Counted from the stretch's first letter, positions 1 to 7,124 are shown. The stretch: DNA of 20,260 nucleotides from Candidatus Sumerlaeota bacterium (GCA_016928995.1 JAFGJS010000133.1:1-20260), one strand, 5' to 3'. Numbers and translations: made by a program. The notes: generated by a model not told the origin, from the sequence alone.

Positions 1-114
1 CTCGGCGAGCAGGCGGTTGAGTTTCTGGTAGAACGGGCTTCCCGTCGCTTGCGGCAATTCGTCCGCCGCGATCCACAGCTCCAACTGTTGATCATCCGCC
101 TGACCCAGTGACAT
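1..114 (-). CDS. Transposase, N-terminal fragment (runs off left edge)
   Basis: This is the first 38 codons of a minus-strand gene that continues beyond the left edge. The protein starts MSLGQADDQQLELWIAADEL and continues with a G-S-P-F-Y-x-K-L-N-x-L-L-A-E stretch. That arrangement (a polar start, then a PFY..LN.LL segment) is what I recognise from the N-terminus of IS4/IS5/IS1182-like DDE transposases, just before the DUF772-type domain. The ATG at 112-114 is preceded on its own strand by AAGGAG about 9 bases upstream, a good ribosome binding site. The DNA just upstream (about 180-205) resembles the terminal repeat of such elements, which supports the call. The exact IS family cannot be settled from 38 residues. 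The catalytic part is outside the window, so it is not known whether the element is intact. Confidence 0.65.
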   Translation of the reverse strand, partial: MSLGQADDQQLELWIAADELPQATGSPFYQKLNRLLAE

Positions 115-179
115 TGCTCACGCTCCTTGACTCGTTTGCCTGAATAGATCTGAAAACCAGCATCAAGGTTTGCTCCGAA

Positions 180-215
180 AAGAGACTTTTTCAACGGGCT
201 GTTAAGAGACTTTTT
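180..215. repeat. Probable IS end with 12-bp direct repeat
   Basis: The sequence AAGAGACTTTTT occurs at 180-191 and again at 204-215, flanking TCAACGGGCTGTTA. The string CTTTTTCAACGGGCTGTTA closely resembles the terminal inverted repeat that I know from many IS4/IS5/IS1182-type elements. It lies upstream of the transposase start, where the element's right end should be. The outer edge and any target-site duplication cannot be fixed because the other end lies outside the window. The direct repeat may be an accident of insertion or a small duplication at the junction. Confidence 0.4.
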
Positions 216-226
216 AGCTCTTTTAA

Positions 227-316
227 AACCACAACGACACGACGGCACAACGTGATTTTTTTTCAGCACCTGAGCCGATGGAAATAATATCGTCGTGTCT
301 TCGTGTCGTTGTGGTT
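227..316. repeat. 15-bp perfect inverted repeat beside the osmC stop
   Basis: AACCACAACGACACG at 227-241 is the exact reverse complement of CGTGTCGTTGTGGTT at 302-316, with a 60-base spacer. The spacer edges carry related ACGACGG/CGTCGTG strings, so the unit looks like a short run of CACAACGACACGACG-type words and its mirror image. The right arm ends 5 bases before the stop codon of the osmC-like gene, so in that transcript it would form a 3' stem. Similar CAC-GACAC intergenic words occur in many environmental genomes as dispersed repeats; that is recollection, not a search result. No T-tract typical of a terminator is present on the minus strand. Confidence 0.55.
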
Positions 317-321
317 GTAAT

Positions 322-738
322 TTAGAGATTCTTATATCGATATTCTACGATGAACTCGCAGTCGGGATGCAGGCTTTTTTTCACGGGACAGCCGTTGCCC
401 GCTGCTTCCAGTTTCTGGCGATCCGCTTCGCTCAAATGCGCGGGCAGGTTGATCGTCATGATGAGTTTGGCGATCCGCCGCACGGGATCGGCGACCATTT
501 CCTTCTCCACTTCGGCGGTCATGCCCGCAACGTCGAGTCCGTTGTTCTTCGCCGCGATGCCGATGATCGTCATCGCGCAAGTCGCGGCGGAGACTCCGAC
601 CAGATCCGTCGGCGAAAAGTAGCGACCCTGGCCGCCATTGTCCACCGGCGCCTCGGTGATGATCGACTGTCCCGAAGGTCCATGCGTTGATTTGCAGATT
701 AAATCTCCTTGATACTCCACGGTCGCCTTGACGCCCAT
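322..738 (-). CDS. OsmC/Ohr-family peroxiredoxin
   Basis: The 138-residue protein belongs to the OsmC/Ohr family of cytoplasmic thiol peroxidases, which reduce organic hydroperoxides. Both conserved cysteines are visible: Cys54 in SAATCAMTIIG (peroxidatic) and Cys117 in GNGCPVKKSL (resolving). The family hallmark YFSPTDLVG precedes the first cysteine, and the C-terminus ends in the usual EYRY strand. The length is typical. I chose the ATG at 736-738 because GGAGAA lies just upstream and the protein then begins directly with the first beta-strand (MGVKATVEYQGDL); the longer frame to 864 adds a non-conserved, arginine-rich 42-residue extension. It resembles the YhfA-like OsmC subgroup rather than classical Ohr, but I cannot separate them firmly. 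The gene stands alone and is divergent from the pseudopilin gene at 1064. Confidence 0.85.
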   Translation of the reverse strand: MGVKATVEYQGDLICKSTHGPSGQSIITEAPVDNGGQGRYFSPTDLVGVSAATCAMTIIGIAAKNNGLDVAGMTAEVEKEMVADPVRRIAKLIMTINLPAHLSEADRQKLEAAGNGCPVKKSLHPDCEFIVEYRYKNL

Positions 739-770
739 CGCTGTTTCTCCATTTCGATTTGAATGCCCGC

Positions 771-799
771 ATGCTATTCCGCTGGTTCTCTCTCTGCAA
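771..799 (-). promoter_or_regulatory. Candidate sigma-70 promoter for the osmC-like gene
   Basis: On the minus strand, TTGCAG (794-799) and TAGCAT (771-776) are separated by 17 bases and match the -35/-10 consensus at four positions each. The predicted start would give a 5' leader of about 25 bases before the ATG at 738. The rest of the 739-1063 spacer is AT-rich and contains no convincing gene. Confidence 0.3.
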
Positions 800-993
800 C
801 CGAAAGATTGACTGAATAGCCTCAGGCGCAGTGGGTATTGATTGGTCAAAGCACAGCACCGCAAGCAATTCTTTGGTTCAAAATTTACGCCGCATTAAGA
901 TTGCTAAACTACTGTAATACGGTGAAATAGCCGTTTTTGGATTATTAGAGGAGTTTGACGGATATTTTTTAAAATAAACCATTAAGTTTTATA

Positions 994-1023
994 TTGACAG
1001 CGGACGATAAAATTGGTGAGAAT
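994..1023 (+). promoter_or_regulatory. Candidate sigma-70 promoter for the pseudopilin gene
   Basis: A perfect -35 box TTGACA (994-999) is followed after 18 bases by GAGAAT (1018-1023), which matches TATAAT at four positions and has a TG just before it. Transcription would start near 1030, about 34 bases before the ATG at 1064. This argues against the in-frame TTG at 1013 as the start codon, because it would lie upstream of the transcript. Confidence 0.4.
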
Positions 1024-1063
1024 AAGATTGCATATAAGCAAGATCTGCGAGAGAATTAACCGT

Positions 1064-1720
1064 ATGAAAAATGCGGAAGATAGCGCGGACATAATGAATC
1101 GTACGCGAAGCCAAAGAGCATACCTAGAACGCGGCAATCGAGGCTCATCGCTCATTGAGATTGTGGTGGTGGTTTCGATATTGATCGTGATCACCTCGCT
1201 GTTTGCGTTTGCGTCTCAGCACATGATCGTTCGAGCGAAATACGCCAAGGTTCAGGAAGACCAGCGGCAGATCGCCCGGGCGCTGAATGGCTTTGGCATG
1301 GATCATGGCTGTTATCCGAGCAATGAGGACGGACTGGCGGAGCTTTCCGGCCCCCAGAAATATATCAGCTTTGTGCCGTCCGATCCTTTCGCAGTGAAAA
1401 ATGAAAACAAGAAATACTACTATTTCTATCATCCCTTCAGCAACAGCGAGAATATGATCTACATCGTGGCCAGCGTCGGACCGGACGGCAAACTGGACCT
1501 GATCGAACGATTGCAACGAAGGAACATTCAGCTCGGGGACGACATACGGCTAGCGTCGAGAATCGCCAACCGGGAGTCGGCGCCATGGGACACGCCGCAG
1601 ACCTCGAAGGAAACTCCTCCCGTGGATCGGGCTACGGTGGAGCGCTTCCTCACAACCCTGATGTACGATCCGACCAACGGCGTGATGAGCGAAGGCGACA
1701 TTATTTTCTTCTCCCGGTGA
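1064..1720 (+). CDS. Orphan GspG-like pseudopilin
   Basis: The 218-residue protein has a class III prepilin signal: a positively charged leader ending RGNRG, cleaved before SSLIE, with the essential Glu at mature position 5 and a hydrophobic helix (SLIEIVVVVSILIVITSLFAF). Mature position 1 is Ser rather than the usual Phe or Met. The body has the GspG-type layout, with YPSNEDGLAEL, a DPF motif and VASVGPDGKLD. It then carries an extra tail of about 70 residues ending YDPTNGVMSEGDIIFFS; YDPTNG..S.GDI endings are familiar from pseudopilin-like proteins of PVC and related phyla. The start at 1064 is chosen from the upstream GAGAG and the promoter position; M11 (1094) is the alternative. It is separate from the main Gsp operon and lies 81 bases before an esterase gene, with which it may be co-transcribed. 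Its role as an extra or substrate-specific pseudopilin is inference. Confidence 0.75.
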   Translation: MKNAEDSADIMNRTRSQRAYLERGNRGSSLIEIVVVVSILIVITSLFAFASQHMIVRAKYAKVQEDQRQIARALNGFGMDHGCYPSNEDGLAELSGPQKYISFVPSDPFAVKNENKKYYYFYHPFSNSENMIYIVASVGPDGKLDLIERLQRRNIQLGDDIRLASRIANRESAPWDTPQTSKETPPVDRATVERFLTTLMYDPTNGVMSEGDIIFFSR

Positions 1721-1801
1721 GTCCAGGGAGCGCTTTTTTGCGCATTCTTTCTTTTCCCTTGAAAATCGCGTGAAACCCAAAAACACTAGCTCTGTTTTTT
1801 C

Positions 1802-2737
1802 ATGAGAGAGGATATTCTTTTGTTTTCTGAAAAGAGGATATGCGGCGCCTTGCTAATCACGTTGATGTTGATGGCCGAGATGCTATGCATCACACAGCTC
1901 TGCGCTCAGGAATCTCAAATAGCAATCCCGGAGGATACGCCAGTGCAAGAGAACGAGAAACCCACGTTGTATTTAATCGGAGACTCGACGATCAAAAACG
2001 GAGCAGGAGACGGTCAGGACGGCATGTGGGGATGGGGGAATTACTTCCACGAATATTTCGACGAATCCAAAATCAAGGTGGCAAACCACGCATTAGGCGG
2101 ACGCAGCAGCCGTTCCTTCCGCCGCGAAGGACTATGGGAGCAGGTGCGCTCCGCGCTCAAGCCCGGCGACTTTGTCATCATGCAATTCGGTCATAACGAC
2201 GGCGGACCGCTGGACACGGGCCGGGCGCGCGCATCGCTCAAGGGAACCGGCGAAGAAACCAAAGAGGTGACGCTGGAAGCCACCGGCGAGCAGGAAGTCG
2301 TCTATACCTATGGCTGGTACATGCGTCAATACATCGCGGAAACCAAAGCTCAGGGCGCCATTCCCATCGTCTGCTCGCTGGTTCCGCGCAACATCTGGGA
2401 TGATGAAGGCAAGGTCTGCCGCGCCGCGGACGACTACGGCAAATGGGCGAAGGAATCGGCCGAGACCGGAGGAGCGTACTTCATCGATCTGAATGAAATC
2501 GTGGCGCTCAAATACGACCTTTTCAGCGGCGCCGGGGAACTTAAGGCCAAATATTTCGTCGAAGACCACACGCACACCAATGAAGCCGGAGCGCGCTTGA
2601 ACGCCGCGTCGGTCATTAGCGGACTCAAGACGCTGACGGACTGCTCATTGAATGAGATGTATTCGCCCAAAGGGGATGAAATCGAACCAGCCAGCGTCGT
2701 CAGCGATGAACAAAACGAAACGGAAATGGTTCCATAA
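1802..2737 (+). CDS. Secreted SGNH esterase, rhamnogalacturonan acetylesterase type (CE12-like)
   Basis: The 311-residue protein starts with a signal peptide (charged start, hydrophobic core around residues 13-33, likely cleavage after LCA at 33-35). The SGNH blocks are all present: GDST with nucleophile Ser62, the GGRSSRSF block with oxyanion Gly100, FGHND with Asn132, and DHTH giving Asp255 and His258. The combination GDST, GRSSRSF, GHND, DHTH is characteristic of CE12 enzymes (RGAE, YesT), which remove acetyl groups from rhamnogalacturonan or related acetylated polysaccharides. A C-terminal extension from about residue 285 is acidic and lacks known motifs. No strong ribosome binding site precedes the ATG at 1802; it is chosen because it gives a complete signal peptide. 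The protein should act in the periplasm or outside the cell. The gene is followed by a clear terminator. Confidence 0.85.
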   Translation: MREDILLFSEKRICGALLITLMLMAEMLCITQLCAQESQIAIPEDTPVQENEKPTLYLIGDSTIKNGAGDGQDGMWGWGNYFHEYFDESKIKVANHALGGRSSRSFRREGLWEQVRSALKPGDFVIMQFGHNDGGPLDTGRARASLKGTGEETKEVTLEATGEQEVVYTYGWYMRQYIAETKAQGAIPIVCSLVPRNIWDDEGKVCRAADDYGKWAKESAETGGAYFIDLNEIVALKYDLFSGAGELKAKYFVEDHTHTNEAGARLNAASVISGLKTLTDCSLNEMYSPKGDEIEPASVVSDEQNETEMVP

Positions 2738-2746
2738 CCGGAGAAC

Positions 2747-2770
2747 TGCCGATTACGGCATTCTTTTTTT
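2747..2770 (+). terminator. Rho-independent terminator after the esterase gene
   Basis: The stem TGCCG (2747-2751) and CGGCA (2756-2760) with an ATTA loop is followed directly by TTCTTTTTTT. It starts 9 bases after the esterase stop codon, where a terminator is expected, and separates this transcription unit from the secretion operon. Confidence 0.75.
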
Positions 2771-2876
2771 CTCCATTGCCGGGCCAGTATCGACAATAAC
2801 AACGGCATATATCCCGGCATATGCCATAATCCGCGTAAAATCAACCTTCCAGCAAGAATATCGTCGTTCTAACCGG

Positions 2877-2972
2877 AAGCAGGCGCACCGATTGTACTAA
2901 ATGGTGCGCCTTGCTTCTTAGGTGCGCAATTTTTTCACGGTCAGAATCCTCTATTTGAGTAAATGATGCGCA
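2877..2972. repeat. Four copies of a GGTGCGC(C/A) motif: candidate enhancer or switchable hairpin
   Basis: GGCGCACC at 2882-2889 is inverted relative to GGTGCGCC at 2903-2910, GGTGCGCA at 2921-2928 and the near-copy GATGCGCA at 2965-2972. The first two form a strong stem extended by flanking AAGC/GCTT (2877-2916). The first and third could pair instead, with ATTTTTT directly behind, which has the shape of a terminator. The cluster lies about 40-130 bases upstream of the sigma-54 -24 element, where enhancer sites of NtrC-type activators usually sit. I favour a protein-binding enhancer. The rest of the 2738-3101 spacer holds the esterase terminator and the sigma-54 promoter; I see no gene in it. 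Confidence 0.4.
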
Positions 2973-3011
2973 GATCGAACCACAAACACCCATGTGGAGC
3001 GGAGCCGTTAA

Positions 3012-3027
3012 TGGCGCCTAAATTGCA
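3012..3027 (+). promoter_or_regulatory. Sigma-54 (-24/-12) promoter for the secretion operon
   Basis: TGGCGCCTAAATTGCA matches the sigma-54 consensus TGGCACGNNNNTTGCW at all defined positions except two (G for A and C for G). It keeps the invariant GG and GC exactly 10 bases apart. Transcription would start near 3038, giving a leader of about 64 bases before the ATG at 3102. A short inverted repeat CCACA/TGTGG (2980-2984 and 2993-2997) lies just upstream. The operon's own last gene encodes a sigma-54 activator, which makes the assignment coherent. Confidence 0.65.
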
Positions 3028-3101
3028 TGGATTTTATCGCATAAGAGGGCGAAAGAGGCAAAGCCCCTAGTGACACAATACTTTTTAAGAGGAGAATCAC
3101 T

Positions 3102-3629
3102 ATGTCTCGTAAGTATCTCACAGTTACGGGTGTGATGGTCTTATTGTTGGCTGCGGTTGCTTATCTGCCGGCCCAGGATACCGGCGGACGTCAGCGTGGC
3201 GGTCCGGAAGGCGGCGGCCCTGGCGGCGGTGGACGTGGCGGCGATTTTCGCGCTAGAATGATGGAACGGCAGAAAGAAGAGCTGAACGTCACCGATGAGG
3301 AATGGCAGGTAATCGAGCCATTGCTGACCAAAGTATCGGAAAAGCAGCAATCACTGCGCATGGCTCAGTTCCGGGGCATGATGGGACGTCGCGGCGGTCA
3401 GGGCGGCGGACCTTGGGATGATCAGGAGATGCCGGCGGCGGTGACCGAACTGCAAACTCTTCTGGAGCAAGAGAATCCGAGCGCGGATGAGATCAAGGCA
3501 AAACTCGCGGCCTATCGGGAATGGCGCACTCAACTGGAAGACGATCTGAATGCGGCCCGCGAAGAGCTGAAGAAAGTTCTCACCCTGAAGCAGGAAGCCC
3601 AGATGGTGATGATGGGCGTCTTGGAATAA
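3102..3629 (+). CDS. Small secreted Gly-rich, Spy/CpxP-like helical protein
   Basis: The 175-residue protein has a signal peptide (MSRKYLTVTG start, hydrophobic core to about residue 22, cleavage near PAQ-D). It continues with a Gly/Arg/Pro-rich stretch (27-50) and then a mostly helical, charged region. A second glycine-rich patch lies at 92-103. The two helical parts, ELNVTDEEWQVIEPLL (60-75) and EELKKVLTLKQEAQMVMMG (154-172), recall the LTxxQ signature of the periplasmic Spy/CpxP family of chaperone or stress-sensor proteins. The similarity is weak and at the motif level only. A strong AGGAG precedes the ATG. It is the first gene after the sigma-54 promoter and lies upstream of gspE. A role as periplasmic partner of the secretion machinery or of the sensor kinase encoded at the operon end is inference. 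Confidence 0.6.
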   Translation: MSRKYLTVTGVMVLLLAAVAYLPAQDTGGRQRGGPEGGGPGGGGRGGDFRARMMERQKEELNVTDEEWQVIEPLLTKVSEKQQSLRMAQFRGMMGRRGGQGGGPWDDQEMPAAVTELQTLLEQENPSADEIKAKLAAYREWRTQLEDDLNAAREELKKVLTLKQEAQMVMMGVLE

Positions 3630-3651
3630 ATCCAACTTGAATTGGGACGGC

Positions 3652-3691
3652 CGGCAGGCGCATTGACCGGCATGGAACAATGCGTCTGCCG
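3652..3691 (+). promoter_or_regulatory. 14-bp stem-loop between the Spy-like gene and gspE
   Basis: Positions 3652-3665 pair with 3678-3691 along 14 bases with a single G-U pair, closing a 12-base loop (ACCGGCATGGAA). No T-run follows, so it is not a standard terminator. Such intercistronic stems often act as mRNA-stabilising or processing elements that let the first gene be expressed more strongly than the rest. The function here is inferred. Confidence 0.55.
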
Positions 3692-3754
3692 TTCGCCATC
3701 CCGGCGGCGCGAGCGAAACAGCCGCCGTTTAATTTCCGGAAAGTGTGAACAGCG

Positions 3755-5458
3755 ATGACCGCTTTGCTTGAAAACATGGTGAACGCCCGGCAAGTGTCGC
3801 CGATGGACCTTGAGACGCTGCGGCAGGAGTTCCCCGACGACAGCGCGGCGACCGAAGAGCGCGTGTTGCGCTGGGTAGCCCGGGAGTATCAAGTCTCGTA
3901 CAGCGATCTGTCGGACATCGCGCCGGATCCGCGCTTGCTCACGCTGTTCCCCGCCCGCGTTTTGTTAAACAAGGAAATGCTGCCGCTACGGCGCGACGGC
4001 GACACCGTGGAAATGGCGGTGAGCCGCCTGTTCGACACGCAAGGATTGGATTTTTTGCAGGCGCAGACGCACCTGAAAATCATCCCGGTGCTGGCGCCCA
4101 GCAAAGCCGTCACCAAAGCGATCAAGACTCACCTCGGAGTCGGCGCGGACACCATCGATCAGCTGGAGGAAACCACTGCGATCCAGGTGATCCAGGACGA
4201 CGATGACGAGGACATGGACCTGAGCGCATCGGCGGACGATGCATCAATCATCAAGTTTGTGAACCAGGTGTTGACTGACGCGATTTCACTGCGCGCGACA
4301 GACGTGCACTTCGAGCCGTTCGAGGACGAACTGCGCATCCGCTACCGCATCGACGGCGTGCTGCAGGACGTGCCGATGCCGTCCCAGCTGAAGCGCTTCC
4401 AGCCTGCTATCGTCTCGCGCGTGAAAATCCTGAGCCACCTGGACATCGCGGAGAAACGCCTGCCGCAAGACGGCCGCATCAAGGTGCGGCTGGAGGGCAA
4501 CGACGTGGACATTCGCGTGTCGCTGATCCCCATGCTGCACGGCGAAGCGGTCGTGATGCGCCTCCTGCGGCAGAACATGACGCTGTTGGGCATCAAGCAA
4601 CTCGGAATGGATCAACGCGACAAGGATCTGTTCGAATCCATGCTGCGCCTGCCGCACGGCATCGTGCTGGTGACCGGTCCGACCGGCAGCGGCAAGACGA
4701 CGACGCTCTATTCCGCGATCAGCCAGATCAACGACTCCGTGCGGAAAATCATCACCATTGAAGATCCCGTGGAATATTACATGAAGGGCGCGAACCAGAT
4801 TCAGGTGTCGCAGAAAACCGGCCTGACTTTCGCGCGCGGACTGCGTTCGATTCTGCGTCACGATCCTGACGTCGTGCTCGTCGGCGAGATTCGCGATTCG
4901 GAAACCGCGGAAATCGCCGTGCAAGCGTCGCTCACCGGCCATCTGGTTTTCTCCACGCTGCACACCAACGACGCCCCGAGCGCCGTCACGCGGCTGGTGG
5001 ACATGGGCATCGAGCCCTTCCTCGTGTCGTCCGCGCTGGAAGGCTGCCTGGCGCAACGCCTGGTGCGTCTGCTTTGCGAGGAATGCAAACGCGAAGACGA
5101 CTCGGAGCTCGTCCGGCAATTCAAGCGCGAAGTCGATTTGCCCGAGGATCTGCCGTTGTATCAGCCGGCCGGCTGCGAGGCATGCCGGAACATCGGCTAT
5201 CTCGGCCGCCATGCTGTGTTTGAAATCATGGCGATGAATGAAGAAATACAATCGCTGACGCTTAAACGATCCTCGACGGCGGAGATTCGCGCGGCGGCGC
5301 GGCGCAACGGCATGCGTTCGCTTGCGGAAGACGGCTGGCGGTTGATTCGCGAGGGCGTCACTACGGTCGATGAAGTTCTGCGCGTGACAAAAGATGAGCG
5401 GTTGAATGGACGCTTGATGAACATGAATGGCAACGGCAACGGGAAAGCGAATGTGTGA
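3755..5458 (+). CDS. gspE: Type II secretion ATPase GspE
   Basis: This 567-residue cytoplasmic hexameric ATPase powers pseudopilus assembly. An N-terminal GspE domain (about 1-140) binds GspL. After an acidic linker (148-155) comes the ATPase core, with Walker A GPTGSGKTTT (308-317), the Asp box IEDPVEY, Walker B LVGEIRD (375-381) and the His box STLHTND. Two CxxC pairs (Cys441/444 and Cys474/477) form the tetracysteine zinc site typical of GspE/PilB. The length is slightly above the usual 500-ish because of the linker and an Asn/Gly-rich tail. ATG 3755 is chosen as the first in-frame start with a purine-rich GGAAAG upstream; M8 (3776) is possible. Its stop overlaps the gspF start. PilB is the alternative name, but the neighbouring gspG-M genes favour T2SS. 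Confidence 0.95.
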   Translation: MTALLENMVNARQVSPMDLETLRQEFPDDSAATEERVLRWVAREYQVSYSDLSDIAPDPRLLTLFPARVLLNKEMLPLRRDGDTVEMAVSRLFDTQGLDFLQAQTHLKIIPVLAPSKAVTKAIKTHLGVGADTIDQLEETTAIQVIQDDDDEDMDLSASADDASIIKFVNQVLTDAISLRATDVHFEPFEDELRIRYRIDGVLQDVPMPSQLKRFQPAIVSRVKILSHLDIAEKRLPQDGRIKVRLEGNDVDIRVSLIPMLHGEAVVMRLLRQNMTLLGIKQLGMDQRDKDLFESMLRLPHGIVLVTGPTGSGKTTTLYSAISQINDSVRKIITIEDPVEYYMKGANQIQVSQKTGLTFARGLRSILRHDPDVVLVGEIRDSETAEIAVQASLTGHLVFSTLHTNDAPSAVTRLVDMGIEPFLVSSALEGCLAQRLVRLLCEECKREDDSELVRQFKREVDLPEDLPLYQPAGCEACRNIGYLGRHAVFEIMAMNEEIQSLTLKRSSTAEIRAAARRNGMRSLAEDGWRLIREGVTTVDEVLRVTKDERLNGRLMNMNGNGNGKANV

Positions 5459-6684
5459 TGGCGACCTTCACGTACAAGGCCCTGGGCGCCAACGGCGAGA
5501 TCAGCGAGGGCAGCATCGAAGCCGCCAAGCGGCAGGATGCGCTGCAGCAATTGGAGCGCCTTGGCCTTTCGCCCATCGGCCTGAAGGAGCGCGAAGCGGA
5601 AACGCCGAAGAAGGCGAAGCATCTTTCCGAAGTCTCCATCATCAAAAAGGCGCCTTTCAAAGCCGTGGAAAATTTCACGCGGCAGTTGGCCAGCCTGCTG
5701 GCCAGCGGCGTTCCGCTCAGCCGCGCTCTGCACCTGGTGCAGCGTGAAGCCGCAAATCCCGTGGCGCAGGCGCAATGGAAAAAAATCCATGATCTCGTCA
5801 TTGACGGATCATCGCTGGCCGACGCGATGGCTCAGCTGCCGCAGACCTTCCCGCGAGTGTATGTGGCGATGGTGCGCGCCGGAGAGACTGGCGGATTCCT
5901 CGATCTCGTGCTGCGGCAAATCGCTGAATTCCAGACCAATGAAAAAGAGCTGCGTTCGAGAGTCGTCGCGGCGCTGATCTATCCCGCCGTGCTGCTGGTG
6001 CTCGCGCTCGGAGTGCTCACGTTCCTGCTCATCTATTTCATCCCCAAGTTCCAGGTGATTTTTCAAGGCTTCGGCGGCGAGCTTCCCCTGCTGACGCAAA
6101 TGATCGTTGGCGCCAGCGCGTTGGCGAAAAAATACGGCATCTTTCTCATCGGCGGCGGCATCGCGCTATATATCGTCAGCCGTCAGTGGATCGAAAGCGA
6201 AGCCGGACGGCGCCAATGGCAGCGCTGGATTTTGCGCGCGCCGCTGTTCGGACTGCTTGTGTCGCGTTTTGCGCTCACGCGCTTCAGCCGCATGCTGGGC
6301 ACGCTGTTCGAGGCCGGCGTGCCGCTGATCCAGGCTTTGCGCGTGGCGCGCGAATCGCTGGGCAATCAAACGCTGATCGACGCCATCGACGACGCGATCC
6401 TGCGCGTGCAGCAAGGCGATCCGCTGGCGGCCAGCCTGCGCGATTGTCCGCAGCTATTCACCGGCTCCATCGTTGAGATGATCTTCGTCGCGGAAGAATC
6501 CGGACGGCTTGGCGAAGAACTGATCCGTATTTCCGGGGAAATGGAAAAGGAACTGGACCGGCAGCTGAAGATTGCTGTTTCGCTTGCGGAGCCGCTGATG
6601 CTGTTCTGCATGGCCGCGTTCATCGGCACGATTTTCATCGGCATGGTGATTCCGATTTTCACGATACAAGACTACATCAAATAA
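5458..6684 (+). CDS. gspF: Type II secretion inner-membrane platform protein GspF
   Basis: This 408-residue polytopic inner-membrane protein links the GspE ATPase to the growing pseudopilus. The N-terminus MATFTYKALGANGEISEG is characteristic of GspF. Two T2SSF domains follow: the first (about 67-195) has FTRQLASLLASGVPLSRAL, and the second (about 270-400) has the parallel FSRMLGTLFEAGVPLIQAL. Three membrane segments are visible, at about 173-195, 226-242 and 379-402. The length is standard. ATG 5458 shares its A with the gspE stop codon (TGATG), implying translational coupling; a GTG one codon upstream is also possible. There are no odd features. Confidence 0.95.
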   Translation: MATFTYKALGANGEISEGSIEAAKRQDALQQLERLGLSPIGLKEREAETPKKAKHLSEVSIIKKAPFKAVENFTRQLASLLASGVPLSRALHLVQREAANPVAQAQWKKIHDLVIDGSSLADAMAQLPQTFPRVYVAMVRAGETGGFLDLVLRQIAEFQTNEKELRSRVVAALIYPAVLLVLALGVLTFLLIYFIPKFQVIFQGFGGELPLLTQMIVGASALAKKYGIFLIGGGIALYIVSRQWIESEAGRRQWQRWILRAPLFGLLVSRFALTRFSRMLGTLFEAGVPLIQALRVARESLGNQTLIDAIDDAILRVQQGDPLAASLRDCPQLFTGSIVEMIFVAEESGRLGEELIRISGEMEKELDRQLKIAVSLAEPLMLFCMAAFIGTIFIGMVIPIFTIQDYIK

Positions 6685-6701
6685 CGGCAGGAGATAAAAC
6701 A

Positions 6702-7124
6702 ATGAACACACATCGGCGCAACCGCAATAACGTCCGTCGAGGCTTCACGCTGGTCGAAATTCTACTGGTGCTGGTGATTCTCGGCATCCTGGCGGCGGTG
6801 GTGGTTCCGAAGTTCGCCGGCCGCTCCAAGCAAGCCAAAGTCACAGCCGCAGTCACGCAAATCACCAATTTCAAAACGTCGATCGACGCCTTTGAAATCG
6901 ACAACAGCTACTACCCCGAAGCGCTGAATGATTTAGTGGAGCAGCCCTCGGACGCGACGAACTGGCATAAGTACATGGATTCCATCCCCAAGGATCCCTG
7001 GGGCAATGAGTACACCTATGAACAGCCAGGCAAGCACAACGATGATGGCTACGACCTGATGTCCATGGGGCCGGACGGCAAAAAAGGCAATGATGATGAC
7101 ATCACGAATTGGACGACAGACTGA
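6702..7124 (+). CDS. gspG: Major pseudopilin GspG
   Basis: This 140-residue protein is the main subunit of the T2SS pseudopilus. The prepilin leader of 14 residues ends RRG and is cut before FTLVE; Glu at mature position 5 is present, followed by the hydrophobic assembly helix LLVLVILGILAAVVVPKF. The C-terminal half has the GspG layout (DNSYYPEALNDLV, a PKDPWGNEY box, then the calcium-site region SMGPDGKKGNDDDITNW). The length matches the family (about 140-150). A clear AGGAG lies upstream of ATG 6702. It follows gspF after 17 bases. Its 3' end overlaps the predicted gspH start by 35 bases. Confidence 0.96.
   Translation: MNTHRRNRNNVRRGFTLVEILLVLVILGILAAVVVPKFAGRSKQAKVTAAVTQITNFKTSIDAFEIDNSYYPEALNDLVEQPSDATNWHKYMDSIPKDPWGNEYTYEQPGKHNDDGYDLMSMGPDGKKGNDDDITNWTTD

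Noticed and set aside
1013-1063. TTG start extending the orphan pseudopilin by 17 residues
   Set aside because: It overlaps the predicted -10 region, and the extra residues are not needed for the prepilin leader.
1733-1802. Terminator or sigma-54 site between the pseudopilin and esterase genes (GCGC/GCGC hairpin; GG and GC near a T-run)
   Set aside because: The stem is only 4 bp, and the GG to GC distance is 11 rather than 10 bases.
4286-5251. Long minus-strand open frame opposite gspE (321 codons)
   Set aside because: It is the antisense shadow of a strongly conserved ATPase; the product is His/Gln/Arg-rich with no motif.
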